A DNA stretch of 64,000 nucleotides from JAAELZ01 sp965209105 (GTDB lineage: Bacteria; Pseudomonadota; Gammaproteobacteria; Arenicellales; Poriferihabitantaceae), in contig CBDBQB010000034.1 of NCBI GenBank assembly GCA_965209105.1, forward strand, positions 112,590 to 176,589, written 5' to 3'. The position numbers were made by a program, and so were the translations under genes. The number at the start of each line of letters is the position of its first letter. Position 1 is the first letter of the stretch. The notes beneath the pieces were generated by a model, which saw nothing but the letters and a program-made list of their open reading frames with translations, did no database searches and was not told where the DNA came from. Below, piece after piece: positions 41,480 through 51,700 of this stretch.

Positions 41480-43261
41480 ATGCAAAACGTCTTTACGCTG
41501 GTTTTTAGGAGATTGCGGCTACCCTTAGTCGTGTTAATCGCCGTGTACGCTATTTCGGTGTTTGGTTTTACACTAATCCCCGGCATGGATGATCAGGGAC
41601 AACCCTGGAAGATGGGATTTTTCCATGCCTTTTATTTTGTCAGTTTCATGGGCTCCACCATTGGCTTTGGTGAAATCCCCTATCCCTTTACTGATGCCCA
41701 ACGATTATGGGCGACTGTGACCATCTATGCCAGTGTCATTGTCTGGTTATACGCCATCGGTACCATGCTGACACTGGCTCAAAGCCAAGCCTTTACCCGT
41801 GCGCTGGGCGAACAACGCTTCACCCGTCGAATTAAAAGATTAAAAGAACCGTTTTATATTGTCTGCGGCTTTGGCGATACCGGTCAAACGCTGGTGAGAT
41901 CCTTACACCGCAGTGCGCAGCGCGCGGTGGTGGTTGACAACAAGGCCGAACTGATTGATCTGGTACTGTCTCAGGAATGGCTATATAGCTTGCCCGCGCT
42001 ATTGGGCAATGCCGAAGAATCCAACAGTCTACAAAAAGCAGGCATTCATCTACCGAACTGTAAAGGCGTCATCGCCATGACGCAAAATGACAATACCAAT
42101 CTGCAAGTCGCACTGTCGGTCAAAATTCTAGAGCCGAACATGAAAGTGATATGTCGCGCACAGACCCAAGATGCTGAGCGCAATATGGCCTCGTTTGGTA
42201 CTGATTTAATCGTCAATCCCTATGAGACATTTGCAGAAGATTTTGTGCTCGCCATGGAGAAACCGAGCATGTATTTGCTCGAACGATGGATCACAGCGCC
42301 TGCCAACACACCGCTAACAGAACCCGTTTTCCCACCCAAAGGGCATTGGGTATTGTGCGGTTTCGGCCGCTTTGGTAAAGCCATGCACCAACGACTTTTA
42401 AAGCTAGGCAACCCGGTGACCGTCGTCGAAGCGAAACCCAATTGGACGAACCCACCTGAAAATTCGGTTGTTGGGAGAGGAACCGAGGCCGATACGCTGA
42501 TGGAAGCAAAAGCCGATAACGCGGTGGGCATTATTGCCGGCACGAATAATGACGTGAATAACTTATCTATTTTGCTGACCGCTGATCAACTTAATCCTAA
42601 AATATTTTCAATATTGCGCCAAGAGTTGGCGGTGAATCAACACGTCAGCCGAGCCATCAAGCCAAACTTGCTGATGGATCATAGTGAAATCATTACCAGC
42701 CGAATTCTGGAAAACTTAACCACCCCGTTGACCGGACATTTTCTACGGATGGCCCGTTCAGAGTCAGAGCAATGGGCCAGCGTATTAATCAGCCGAGTGG
42801 TCGGCCTGCTGGAAGACGAGGTGCCTAATACTTGGGTGCTGAGTATCCGCAAAGATAAGACGCCCGCGGTTTGGGAACAACTGCGCCAGAATCGGGATGT
42901 ATTGTTGGGCGATTTAATGCGCAGCACCACAAACCATCTCGTCAATCTGTCGTGTATCCCTTTACTATTACAGCGGAAGAGGAAGCTTCATCTACTGCCT
43001 GATGAAGGTATGCCGCTGAAGTTTGGCGACCGAATTCTATTTTGCGGGCGCCAGCGGGCGCACAACCGCATGAAATTGATCTGCAACACGCCACAAAAAC
43101 TGCACTTCTCTCAAACTGGCGAAGATCGCTCGGATGGCTGGGTTTGGAATACACTATTTAATCGAGACAGACGCAAGCCTGAACATCAATCCTTGCTGAA
43201 AAGTATCGACAAACCTGAGCGTAAAAAAAAGCCAGCCGCCAGAGTAACTAGTCGCCTGTAG
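41480..43261 (+). CDS. Potassium channel-like protein with two TrkA-N (RCK) domains
   Basis: This 593-residue protein has an N-terminal two-helix channel module: a helix near 13-30, a pore region with STIGFGEIPYPF near 58-70 (filter-like TIGFGE in place of TVGYGD) and a second helix near 78-97. Two NAD-binding Rossmann modules follow, beginning IVCGFGDTGQTLV near 126 and WVLCGFGRFGKAMH near 292, each with the conserved acidic residue of the nucleotide site. A basic C-terminal tail ends the protein. It is a likely ligand-gated K+ channel. The DUF6394-like gene lies just upstream. Confidence 0.85.
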   Translation: MQNVFTLVFRRLRLPLVVLIAVYAISVFGFTLIPGMDDQGQPWKMGFFHAFYFVSFMGSTIGFGEIPYPFTDAQRLWATVTIYASVIVWLYAIGTMLTLAQSQAFTRALGEQRFTRRIKRLKEPFYIVCGFGDTGQTLVRSLHRSAQRAVVVDNKAELIDLVLSQEWLYSLPALLGNAEESNSLQKAGIHLPNCKGVIAMTQNDNTNLQVALSVKILEPNMKVICRAQTQDAERNMASFGTDLIVNPYETFAEDFVLAMEKPSMYLLERWITAPANTPLTEPVFPPKGHWVLCGFGRFGKAMHQRLLKLGNPVTVVEAKPNWTNPPENSVVGRGTEADTLMEAKADNAVGIIAGTNNDVNNLSILLTADQLNPKIFSILRQELAVNQHVSRAIKPNLLMDHSEIITSRILENLTTPLTGHFLRMARSESEQWASVLISRVVGLLEDEVPNTWVLSIRKDKTPAVWEQLRQNRDVLLGDLMRSTTNHLVNLSCIPLLLQRKRKLHLLPDEGMPLKFGDRILFCGRQRAHNRMKLICNTPQKLHFSQTGEDRSDGWVWNTLFNRDRRKPEHQSLLKSIDKPERKKKPAARVTSRL

Positions 43262-43287
43262 CCGCTGCGCAGCCGAGCATTCACGGA

Positions 43288-43887
43288 CTAGGGAAGTAAC
43301 CAATCCGTCAATTTCTCCCGCGCTTGATCTACCCCAATATATTTAGGTGCAGAAAATAATTGAACACTGGCGTCATAGGCACTTAACCATTTGCGCTGCA
43401 CTTCAAGTAAGACACTTTTCGCCTTTCCTCTGCTAAGCTTATCCGCTTTGGTCAGTAAGATATGCATGGGCAATTGCAGTTCATCCGTCCAGGCCATCAT
43501 TTGTTGATCAAGTTCCGTGAACGGTCTGCGTATATCCATCGGAATGACCAAGCCCTGCAAAGATTCACGTTCCGATAAGTATTCTATGATTTTTTCTTGC
43601 CAACGATTTCTAACCTCAATCGGCGTTTTCGCATAACCATACCCCGGCAAATCGACCAAGCGCTTGTTTTCTTGGACATTAAAAAACACCAATAGCTGGG
43701 TTCGGCCGGGTGTTTTACTCGTTTTGGCCAAGCCTTTTTGATTGCATATGGTATTGATCGCGCTAGACTTCCCTACGTTCGAGCGACCCACAAAAGCGAC
43801 TTCCTTGCCTGTATCAGCCACCCAGTCTTTACTTTCGAGGCTACTCAGGATGAAATTTGCCTGTCTAAAATCGAGCGATTCGGTCAT
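43288..43887 (-). CDS. engB: Ribosome biogenesis GTPase (YihA/EngB)
   Basis: This 199-residue TRAFAC GTPase is needed for 50S subunit assembly and cell-cycle progress. The G1 motif GRSNVGKSS lies near residue 32, G2 in KTPGRTQ near 57, G3 in DLPGYGYAKTP near 74 and G4 in LTKADKL near 145. It converges on the channel gene. Nearby cytochrome c4 keeps the linkage known in pseudomonads, though a repeat-protein gene lies between them. Confidence 0.96.
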   Translation of the reverse strand: MTESLDFRQANFILSSLESKDWVADTGKEVAFVGRSNVGKSSAINTICNQKGLAKTSKTPGRTQLLVFFNVQENKRLVDLPGYGYAKTPIEVRNRWQEKIIEYLSERESLQGLVIPMDIRRPFTELDQQMMAWTDELQLPMHILLTKADKLSRGKAKSVLLEVQRKWLSAYDASVQLFSAPKYIGVDQAREKLTDWLLP

Positions 43888-44088
43888 AGTCAGTTCTAAT
43901 TAAACGCGCGATAACATACTTGTAGGTTAAGTTCGCCACACTGAACGCCATATAAATATTCGACAAAGGCACTAAACCATTTTCTAACATCTCTTCACGA
44001 AATCTATACTGATTCTGAAAAAGCAGGCCATTAAAGAGCGCAGTTATTCACAGATATTGCCTAATTTCAGGCGTCTTGAAACATCGTT

Positions 44089-44676
44089 TTATTTTAGCAT
44101 TGTGAATGGAACGTTAGCACCAGCAATAATACCACTAATCGACGTACAACTCGCATTGTACTGACCAGAGTGGTCGAGAGAATTATTATCAAGATAAGTC
44201 AACCTCATCGCAAAATCGCCACCCTCAGCGGTCCAGGCAATTGCCGGTCTCGGTGATGTTGCGGTAACGAGTTCACCAACCCCCGCACCGTTTACTACGC
44301 TAAAATTAGCGAGAAATGAAATTGGTTGCCCATTCAAAGCATTGATCGTCTCATAGGTCCATGAGCCGACGCATTTACCGTCTGCAGGGCCTGTTTCGCC
44401 TGTTTCGCCTGTTTCGCCTGTTTCGCCTGTTTCGCCTGTTTCGCCTGTTTCGCCTGTTTCGCCTGTTTCGCCTGTTTCGCCTGTTTCGCCTGTTTCGCCT
44501 GTTTCGCCTGTTTCGCCTGTTTCGCCTGTTTCGCCTGTTTCCACACCACCAACATTTATATTATTCAAGGCGCCTACCAATATAGCGGGCAAAAATAATA
44601 GAATATCGTCATCGTCAGCCACCGCCACGGGAATTGCGTAAGTAAGCGCGATAATCAGAAAAATAATTATAGGCAT
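44089..44676 (-). CDS. Secreted protein with (Glu-Thr-Gly)17 collagen-like repeat
   Basis: This 195-residue protein begins with a signal peptide (MPIIIFLIIALTYAIPVAVA) and an acidic DDDD patch. Seventeen perfect Glu-Thr-Gly units follow, giving Gly at every third position as in bacterial collagen-like proteins, then a C-terminal domain with two cysteines (CVGSW and CTSIS) likely to form a disulphide. The C-terminal domain looks like a small lipocalin-like or beta-sandwich fold but I do not recognise a family. It probably is cell-surface or periplasmic. The repeat is built from 17 identical 9-bp units and can change length in frame. Confidence 0.72.
   Translation of the reverse strand: MPIIIFLIIALTYAIPVAVADDDDILLFLPAILVGALNNINVGGVETGETGETGETGETGETGETGETGETGETGETGETGETGETGETGETGETGPADGKCVGSWTYETINALNGQPISFLANFSVVNGAGVGELVTATSPRPAIAWTAEGGDFAMRLTYLDNNSLDHSGQYNASCTSISGIIAGANVPFTMLK
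44389..44541 (-). repeat. Perfect 9-bp tandem repeat, 17 copies
   Basis: GCCTGTTTC on the plus strand is repeated 17 times without change (153 bases). In the minus-strand gene each unit is GAAACAGGC, coding Glu-Thr-Gly. Because the unit length is a multiple of three, slipped-strand changes would alter protein length and not the frame. Confidence 0.97.
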
Positions 44677-45030
44677 TTTGGAACTCTTAGGCGTTATTTT
44701 TTGTTGTTATAAATTGAGTTAGATCAATTTCGCTCAAGGTAGACAAGCTATGCTGATTCGTTTGTTCGGATTCTGCGACGAATACTGAATATTCAAGCGT
44801 TATAAACTGAACCAGTCCTTTAACTATACTATAGTATTGCCTTGTTGGTGCCGATTTTTTCACTCCATTCGCGAATTCTGTTTACCATCTACCACAGTCG
44901 AAATGTTAGAATTCGCGGCCAAATTTTGTATTGGGTCGAGTCAAGTCTGCCCTATCCATTTCTTCATAACCCAAAATGTTAAGCTGGCCATTAGCCATTG
45001 AGTTTAAAGACCAAGCTTTCGGAGATATAA
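44677..45030. other. Gene-free gap with inverted repeats upstream of cytochrome c4
   Basis: No gene is seen. There is a 12-bp perfect palindrome ATACTATAGTAT (44826-44837) and a 9-bp inverted repeat GCGAATTCT (44871-44879) / AGAATTCGC (44908-44916) with a 28-base spacer. These could be regulator sites for the divergent secreted-protein and cytochrome c4 genes. CGGAGATATAA precedes the cytochrome ATG. Confidence 0.5.
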
Positions 45031-45675
45031 ATGCCCACAATATTTAACAAACCCATTCTCTATACGACACGCTCCTTGTTCGTATTAGTTTTGCTATGCG
45101 CTAGTATTATTGCTGCTGCCAATGAAGCGCCGAAGACAGGCGACGCTGAAGCTGGAAAAAATAAATCTGCGGTATGTGCGGGTTGTCATGGCGCTCAAGG
45201 CAATAGCGCGGTGCCCAGCTTTCCAAACTTGGCCATGCAACCCACGGGATATATCGCTAAACAGCTGGCGGACTTCAAATCTGGCAAACGTATCGATGCA
45301 ACAATGAAAGGTATGGTTACAAACTTATCACCACAAGATATGCTAGATTTAGACAGCTTTTATGCGGCTCAAAATCCAACTGTAAACGAAATTAGCACAA
45401 TCGAATTGGTACTTGCAAAAGAAGGTGAAACCATCTATCGCGCAGGTATCGAAGAATTTTCAGTCACGGCTTGTATTGCATGCCATGGGCCAGACGGTAA
45501 GGGGCTATCGCCGAATTTCCCACGCCTCTCGGGCCAGCACTCGCAATATTTGGAAAAGCAGCTGATAGATTTCAAAGCTGGAACACGTGAAGACTCAATG
45601 ATGAATAGCTTGGCCTTTCCTCTCAGTTTAAGTCAAATTCATAGCTTATCCGTTTACCTGTCTAGCTTAAACTAA
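45031..45675 (+). CDS. Di-haem cytochrome c4
   Basis: This 214-residue protein has a signal peptide (residues 1-31, ending AAA) and two c-type haem sites: CAGCH near 50 and CIACH near 148, each followed by a similar domain, as in cytochrome c4. Such proteins carry electrons in the periplasm between the bc1 complex and oxidases. In pseudomonads it neighbours engB, and here it is 1.1 kb from engB. The Met ligands lie in the respective C-terminal parts of each domain. Confidence 0.92.
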   Translation: MPTIFNKPILYTTRSLFVLVLLCASIIAAANEAPKTGDAEAGKNKSAVCAGCHGAQGNSAVPSFPNLAMQPTGYIAKQLADFKSGKRIDATMKGMVTNLSPQDMLDLDSFYAAQNPTVNEISTIELVLAKEGETIYRAGIEEFSVTACIACHGPDGKGLSPNFPRLSGQHSQYLEKQLIDFKAGTREDSMMNSLAFPLSLSQIHSLSVYLSSLN

Positions 45676-45875
45676 ACGCGAGCGAGTGAGTTACCCTCTT
45701 CAACACCACTACAATAAGCATTAACGATAGGTCTTTCAAATCAGTACTTAAAAATGGCGGTGAGCTTGCGGATAGAAACCAGACAAAAACCCCCAGAACA
45801 TCATGGCCTAACGGTATATTTTAGAGTATAGTCGGTATATTGTTATTAATATTGACCCCCTGTTGGCGGACATCA

Positions 45876-46478
45876 ATGAATTTTGTACCTCCCCGTATAT
45901 CGCAAGGCCATCAAAATGGCTTCACATTAATTGAAGTGTTGATGGGAGTCGTTGTTCTTGCGATTTTAGTTTCCTCTGCAAGTCCATCTCTTAGCCAATT
46001 TTTATCAAGCGCCAATGCGAAAAGCGCAGCTAAAGCCTTCCACGACACCTTACGAATTGCGGGTGCTGAAGCTCGCACACGCACCATTGGAACCAATGCC
46101 GGCTTAGACGTCACAATTTGTCCGCTTAACGCCGCACAAACTGCTTGCAACAATGCAGCAGTCGATTGGGGAAACGGCTGGGTACTGTATGTAGAGAACA
46201 ACATCGCAAATCTCGGGTTTGATGCCCTAGATACCGTCATCCTCATGAATTCTGATTATAACGGCAAGAATATCAATATCACTTTCGCTAATCCGGTTGT
46301 AAATAATCGTATCACCTTTAATAGTAGCGGCCCTATTATGGGCGTACCAACATTTAGCCCCATTACCATTCGTGACGCAGGGGATGGGGATGGAAATTAT
46401 AGAGCCCGTCAAACCATCAATATCGACACTGCAGGCCAGTCCACCTTGGTCGAAGAAACAAAAACAGAACATGGCTAG
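45876..46478 (+). CDS. fimT: Type IV minor pilin FimT/FimU-like (GspH family)
   Basis: The ATG at 45876 gives 200 residues with a prepilin leader cut at G|FTLIEVLMG near residue 16, keeping the Glu at mature position 5 that is needed for pilin assembly. The hydrophobic helix follows, then the GspH-like beta-sheet domain. A longer in-frame start upstream (45840) would put extra residues before the leader and is rejected. It starts the minor pilin operon fimT-pilV-W-X-Y1-E, which primes and tips type IV pili. It overlaps pilV by eight bases. Confidence 0.9.
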   Translation: MNFVPPRISQGHQNGFTLIEVLMGVVVLAILVSSASPSLSQFLSSANAKSAAKAFHDTLRIAGAEARTRTIGTNAGLDVTICPLNAAQTACNNAAVDWGNGWVLYVENNIANLGFDALDTVILMNSDYNGKNINITFANPVVNNRITFNSSGPIMGVPTFSPITIRDAGDGDGNYRARQTINIDTAGQSTLVEETKTEHG

Positions 46479-46980
46479 TTCTGGCTACAAAAACACTGGC
46501 CAATCGGGTTATATGCTCATTGAGATATTAGTCACCATTGGCATTCTTGCTGTCGGATTATTGGGGGTGAGCGCAATGCAAATTACTTCTCTTAAAAGTG
46601 GTCAAGCCGCTCTCTCCAGAGGCGATGTGGCACTGCTCATGTCCAGCATGACAGAACGGATGCGCGCCAATTCAGCGGCCTTTGTTACTCCTGTAAGCGC
46701 CTACCAAACCGCCGCGGTAAATATTGCAACCGCCCCCGTTTTGATTACAAACCCACTAAATACTGCGAATGTTGCGAGCAATGACATCAACCAGTGGATA
46801 AATGACGTGCAAAACAATTTAGGCGCCGCAGCAAACCCCACTGTCGCGATAAACTGCGCTCAAAGAGCCATATGTCAATTAACTATTGCTTGGGATAGCG
46901 GGCATGGTAAGACCCAATTAGAAAATGATTTTAATTCAGGAGCGCGCGTCGAAACCTACAATACAACCGTTATATTTTAA
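46471..46980 (+). CDS. pilV: Type IV pilus minor pilin PilV
   Basis: The ATG at 46471 gives 169 residues with leader peptide ending at G|YMLIEILVTIGILAVGLLG; the mature protein starts with Tyr in place of the more usual Phe but keeps Glu at position 5. MQITSLKSGQAALSRGDVALLMSSMTERMRANSAAF is the typical PilV helix, given here in name only. It overlaps fimT and abuts pilW (shared last base). Confidence 0.92.
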   Translation: MASSGYKNTGQSGYMLIEILVTIGILAVGLLGVSAMQITSLKSGQAALSRGDVALLMSSMTERMRANSAAFVTPVSAYQTAAVNIATAPVLITNPLNTANVASNDINQWINDVQNNLGAAANPTVAINCAQRAICQLTIAWDSGHGKTQLENDFNSGARVETYNTTVIF

Positions 46981-48170
46981 TGTCAGATTATAGCAATAAA
47001 GATCAATATTCTGGTTTTACGCTGATCGAGCTTTTAGTTGGCATGACGCTGGGGCTTGTTGTGATAGGCGGGGTAATAGCAGTGTTTTCGCCATCTGTCG
47101 CAACTTGGAGAATGTCTAACGCGATTTCGACACTTCAAGACGTCGAGCAAATTAGCCATGACGTGCTCGGTCGCAAAATTCGCCAAGCCAGTTTAATGTC
47201 TTGTGGTTCCAACGCTAACCTGCAATCAGGCGTCAATGCAATAGGGAATGCCAGCATTGTTAACTGGGCATTTAATTTCCCCACGCCATATCGAATTTAT
47301 GGCATGGCCGATGCAAATATCCCGGGCGACTTTGGCAATAACTTCAACACCTTCCGCCTCGCCACTGAAACAGGCGCTGCAGTCGGCACCACTGCAAATA
47401 CCCCGATTGGCGATGTTTTCTATGCCCTAAGCCCGGACGGCACCAGCAGCAGAATCTTAAATACGATAAGTTCCGCGGCCAATATTGTGCTTAATCAACC
47501 GATCACTGTCACAACGGGAGATCTGTTTTTGGTCCATGACTGTGCAAACCCAGTGGTATTGCGGGCAAGTGCTCCTGGCGCAGGCGTCATTACGACCACC
47601 AGCACCTGGCGACCCGGCATAACCTTCCCACAATCAACGGTGGTCAGCCGATTTGAACCTACCTTGTTTTATCTGGGCGCACTAGCAGGGGGGGGCACAG
47701 CCCTGATTGCGCGAACCGTTCGTCGTGCGCTAAATGGCGGAAACCTAACTTTTTTAGATACGCCAGTTGTCAGTGGCGTAGTCAATATGCGGGTTGAATA
47801 TGGTATTGATGCGCTCAATCCAGCCGCCCCCGCGAACCCTAGCCAAAATGCGATGGTCACACAATATCTCACGGCACCTCAATTTAATACGGCCGCTGGA
47901 TTAAACCCAGCCATCAATATTGCCAGCGCGCTTACCACGCGCGTCACCCTGATGATTGAGTCAGATCAAACCACCTTCAGCAACACGCAGACCACCGTTA
48001 ATTTTCCCGCGTCCAACGGTACTATCGTTAACTGTGCTAGCACGCCCGCAGAAGATGATGCCTGCCCGAGCTTCGTCAACTTCCAAGACACGGGTGCGGG
48101 CTTTAATTTTCATAAAGTGGTAAGTTTCACCTTCCGACTCAGTCGGCAACAAATTGTGACGCCAATATGA
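46980..48170 (+). CDS. pilW: Type IV pilus minor pilin PilW
   Basis: This 396-residue protein has a prepilin leader cut at G|FTLIELLVGMTLG near residue 13 and the long C-terminal domain of PilW, with paired cysteines (MSCGSN, HDCANP, VNCAST, DACPSF). It is part of the minor pilin complex together with PilV, PilX and PilE and the PilY1 tip protein. It overlaps pilV by one base and pilX by four. Confidence 0.92.
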   Translation: MSDYSNKDQYSGFTLIELLVGMTLGLVVIGGVIAVFSPSVATWRMSNAISTLQDVEQISHDVLGRKIRQASLMSCGSNANLQSGVNAIGNASIVNWAFNFPTPYRIYGMADANIPGDFGNNFNTFRLATETGAAVGTTANTPIGDVFYALSPDGTSSRILNTISSAANIVLNQPITVTTGDLFLVHDCANPVVLRASAPGAGVITTTSTWRPGITFPQSTVVSRFEPTLFYLGALAGGGTALIARTVRRALNGGNLTFLDTPVVSGVVNMRVEYGIDALNPAAPANPSQNAMVTQYLTAPQFNTAAGLNPAINIASALTTRVTLMIESDQTTFSNTQTTVNFPASNGTIVNCASTPAEDDACPSFVNFQDTGAGFNFHKVVSFTFRLSRQQIVTPI

Positions 48171-48721
48171 TTCCCCATTCATTTAAAAAATACTCCTCTT
48201 GCTCCTGCGAGCTGAAAAGTTCCTATCAGCAGGGAAATATACTGCTGATCAGCCTTGCACTGCTCGGGGCCTTATCAATCTTTGGCGTCTCTTCTATGAC
48301 GGGTGCTTTGACTGAAGAACGAATTTCAATCAATATTCAAGATCGCCTTCTAGCGATTGACGGGGCCGAAAGTGCCTTACGCTCGGGTGAGAGTGCACTC
48401 GTATCCTTTCCACCTTCAACCGATGTCGCTTATTACGATACGCTTGGCAATGAAGCTGGTGGCCCACCCAACGCTGTGGCATGGGGGGCAGCGTTTAGCT
48501 ATAACACTGATGCTGGCGATTGGGCAGGCGCCGAAACCGCACAACCCCAATACAAATTAGAAGCCTTTTCTTCTCCAAACAAAGATCTTGAAGTGGGTGA
48601 TGGTGAAACCGAAGCCAGCAAACGTGTTCGCAGCACGACCTATTATCGAATTTTAGGCGCTGGAAATGGGCTTAGTTCTACTTCCACCGCGGTGCTTGAA
48701 AGCATCATTATTCGCCAATAG
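48167..48721 (+). CDS. pilX: Type IV pilus minor pilin PilX
   Basis: This 184-residue protein has a short basic leader followed by QQGNILLISLALLGALSIFGVSSMTGALTEERISIN, in part the PilX N-terminal pattern (Pseudomonas PilX also lacks FTLIE). The conserved segment RLLAIDGAESALRSGE near 63 is typical. It overlaps pilW by four bases and precedes pilY1 by 24 bases. Confidence 0.88.
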   Translation: MIPHSFKKYSSCSCELKSSYQQGNILLISLALLGALSIFGVSSMTGALTEERISINIQDRLLAIDGAESALRSGESALVSFPPSTDVAYYDTLGNEAGGPPNAVAWGAAFSYNTDAGDWAGAETAQPQYKLEAFSSPNKDLEVGDGETEASKRVRSTTYYRILGAGNGLSSTSTAVLESIIIRQ

Positions 48722-48745
48722 GATAAACACATTGCTTAATAGACT

Positions 48746-51700
48746 ATGACTTATAAAACTCTATTCAAACTTGCGCGAAGGAGCATTTTCTTATTGCTTT
48801 CGGGGCTGATCACCGCGGCGCCAAGTTTTGCGACACCGGTACAAATGCCGCTAGAAATATTGACTCCCGCTGAGCCGAATGTGATGATCTTATTTGATAA
48901 TTCAGGCAGCATGTCTTCCGCTATGAACGATAGCGGAGGAGATCCTAGCAACCGCATGCAGATCGCCAAAGATGCCGTAACTGATCTAATCGAGGGTTTC
49001 GACAACGTGCGCTTTTGTATGAGTGTGTTTGAACACTACACCAATCACAATACGATATTTGACGCCTCAGGCGCATTGATTGAATCTGACATGGAGTGCA
49101 CGAGCGACCCTGTTGGCAAGGCTGCAATGGTCACTAAAATTGATAGCTTAGTCGCTGATAACTCGACGCAATTATCCGAATCTTTCTACGATATTACCCG
49201 GTACTTCAGAAACCAACCTGCTTACTTTGGAACCTTTCCGCCGGGCTATGCGGATCCCGTGCAATTTCGATGCCAAAATAATACCGTGATCGTCGTTACT
49301 GATGGAGAACCACAACTTGATTGGGATAGAAGAGCTTGCGCTGGAGTGAATTGTGGCGCAGCTGTTCCCATTAATATGGCCCACGAAACCTCGGGTGGCA
49401 AAAGCTTACCCGACTGGGATGGCATATCTCCTGCCGATACGCCTGCAGCGGGATATCCCCAATTTTCCGATGGGCTCTGCGGTGACGATACCGCTTGCAT
49501 CGCAGGCCAAAGCCAGTTTGCGCACTCACTCAGCTTATTCCTAGACGATTTAGCGTTGTTTGCTAAAGAAACTGACATCAAGCCATCCGGCATAGATGAC
49601 GCTGGGGAAAGTTATTCTGACGTGGATTTCCCATTGCAAAATATCCAAACACATACCATTGGCTTCAATATAGACACTCAAAACCTTGAAGATGCTGCGT
49701 TCTATGGTGATGGAAAATACAGATCCGCCAATACCGAAGGTGGATTAGTGGAGGCGCTTGAAGATGCAGTACTCAGTGCGGTGAGTGGATCGGGCACTGG
49801 CGCTGGTTTAGCAAGCTCCGGGGTCAGCCTCGTCGCTGGCGCAGACCTAGATGTCTATGTCACTGAATATGATTCAACTAACTGGGAAGGCGAAGTCTAT
49901 AGTTACGAATTGATAGAAGATGATGTAACAGGTAATTTAAGTACCAGTCTAAACTGGAAAGCCTCGGATGAATTACCTATTCATAGCTCCCGTGCTTTAT
50001 TTACTTATAACGAAGACACCAATGCTGCTGTAAAATTTTCGTACGCTTCTCTTTCAGCCCTTCAAAAAACCACGTTACACATAAATGCTACGGAAGCTAA
50101 CAAGATAGTAGAATATTTACGCGGTGACCCAATTAACGAAGGAATCACCGCTTCATCGTATAGAGAGCGTCTAGGTCATTATCTAGGTGACACCGTACAC
50201 TCTCGCCCTGCTTATGTAAAAAATGATGGTTACGGTTATCCGGACGAAGACTACGCAACATTCAAAAACGCGGCTGCGCAAACTGCGCGTGATGGCATGG
50301 TCTTTGTCGGTGCGAACGATGGGATTCTTCATGCCTTTGACGCAACCACAGGCAAAGAAAAATTTGGTTATGTGCCGAATGCAGTATTTAAAAATTTAGC
50401 CTCATTAAGCAAGATAGAATATCCCAAAAATCACCGTTATTTTGTCGACGGACTACCCACCACCATCGATGCGAAACTCGATACCAATAATGACGGTGAT
50501 TATGATAGCGATGACGATTGGCAGACTCTATATTCCTCACCCTTTGGTGCTGGCGCAAAAGGACTTTTTTTACTCAATATATCCGATCCACCAAAATCAG
50601 CTATTGCTATTCCTGAAGGCGATACAGCTAAATTTAACGAAATATATCAATGGGAACTCAATGAAGACACCATCGACTCAAATAGTGAAACATTTGATGA
50701 TTTAGGTTACATCCTGAGTCAAGCTAAAATCGCTCGCGTCCGCAACGCCGATGACACTGAACATTGGTTTTTAATAACGGGTAACGGTGTACACAGCGAA
50801 AATGGTGCCGCAGTGGTTTATATTCTTGACCTTGAAACGGGCGACTTGTATCAAGAATTAGTGTTGGACACGGGATTAGACGGTTCAAATGACCCAAAGT
50901 ATGATTCTCTTAATGACGGAAACGGAGCGACTGACGTCTCGGCCATCGACATTGACTCAGATTCTGTGGCTGACCGTCTGTATATCACCACGCTTAAAGG
51001 CAATGTTTGGAGATTTGATTATGACGGTGTGAATAAAGAATTTAGAACAAAATATGGCACAGTAGCGAATCCAGAACCTCTTTTTACCGCTCAAATAGCA
51101 GATATTAATGACTACAATCGCGATACTAATGTCTCAGAAATAATCACTCAAGCCATTACTGGGGGCGTCACCGTCTCTCCTGGCCCTGTTGACGATGCTC
51201 CGCTGGGAGGTGTATTGGTATCTTTTGGCACGGGCAGATATTTTGATCGAGCAGATTTGTCGCACACAAACAATATGAAGGTTCAAAGCTTTTACACCGT
51301 TTGGGATAATGATGTCGATCATGAACTAACAAGAAACAATTTAGTAGCACAATCAATTAGTTCTCAAACTACTGATATTCCAAGCAGTAAAGAAATCCGT
51401 GAAACAACTTCAGCACCTATAGATTGGATTGGTAATAGTGATAGGGGATGGTATTTAGATTTAACTTGGGATTATGGAGAGCGGATTGTAAGTAGCCCCA
51501 CTACATTCTTCGAGAGAATCATCTTTAACTCTGTCGTTCCAGCAAAAACGATACAAGATATACACGGTTCGCTACCGGTAAGTACAAGCTTTATCGAAAG
51601 TTACGACGTTTGCGAAGCGGGTTCACACGGTTGGTTTATGCAAATAGATAGAGAAACAGGGGAAACCCCAGACATCGCTTCTTTTGAAGACCAAGCCGCG

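Noticed and set aside
44389..44541. CRISPR array
   Set aside because: The units are 9 bp and directly adjacent with no spacers; it is a coding tandem repeat.
44334..44585. Frames with Phe-Arg-Leu or Lys-Gln-Ala repeats across the 9-bp tandem repeat
   Set aside because: They are other readings of the same repeat; only the minus-strand Glu-Thr-Gly frame has a signal peptide and a separate C-terminal domain.
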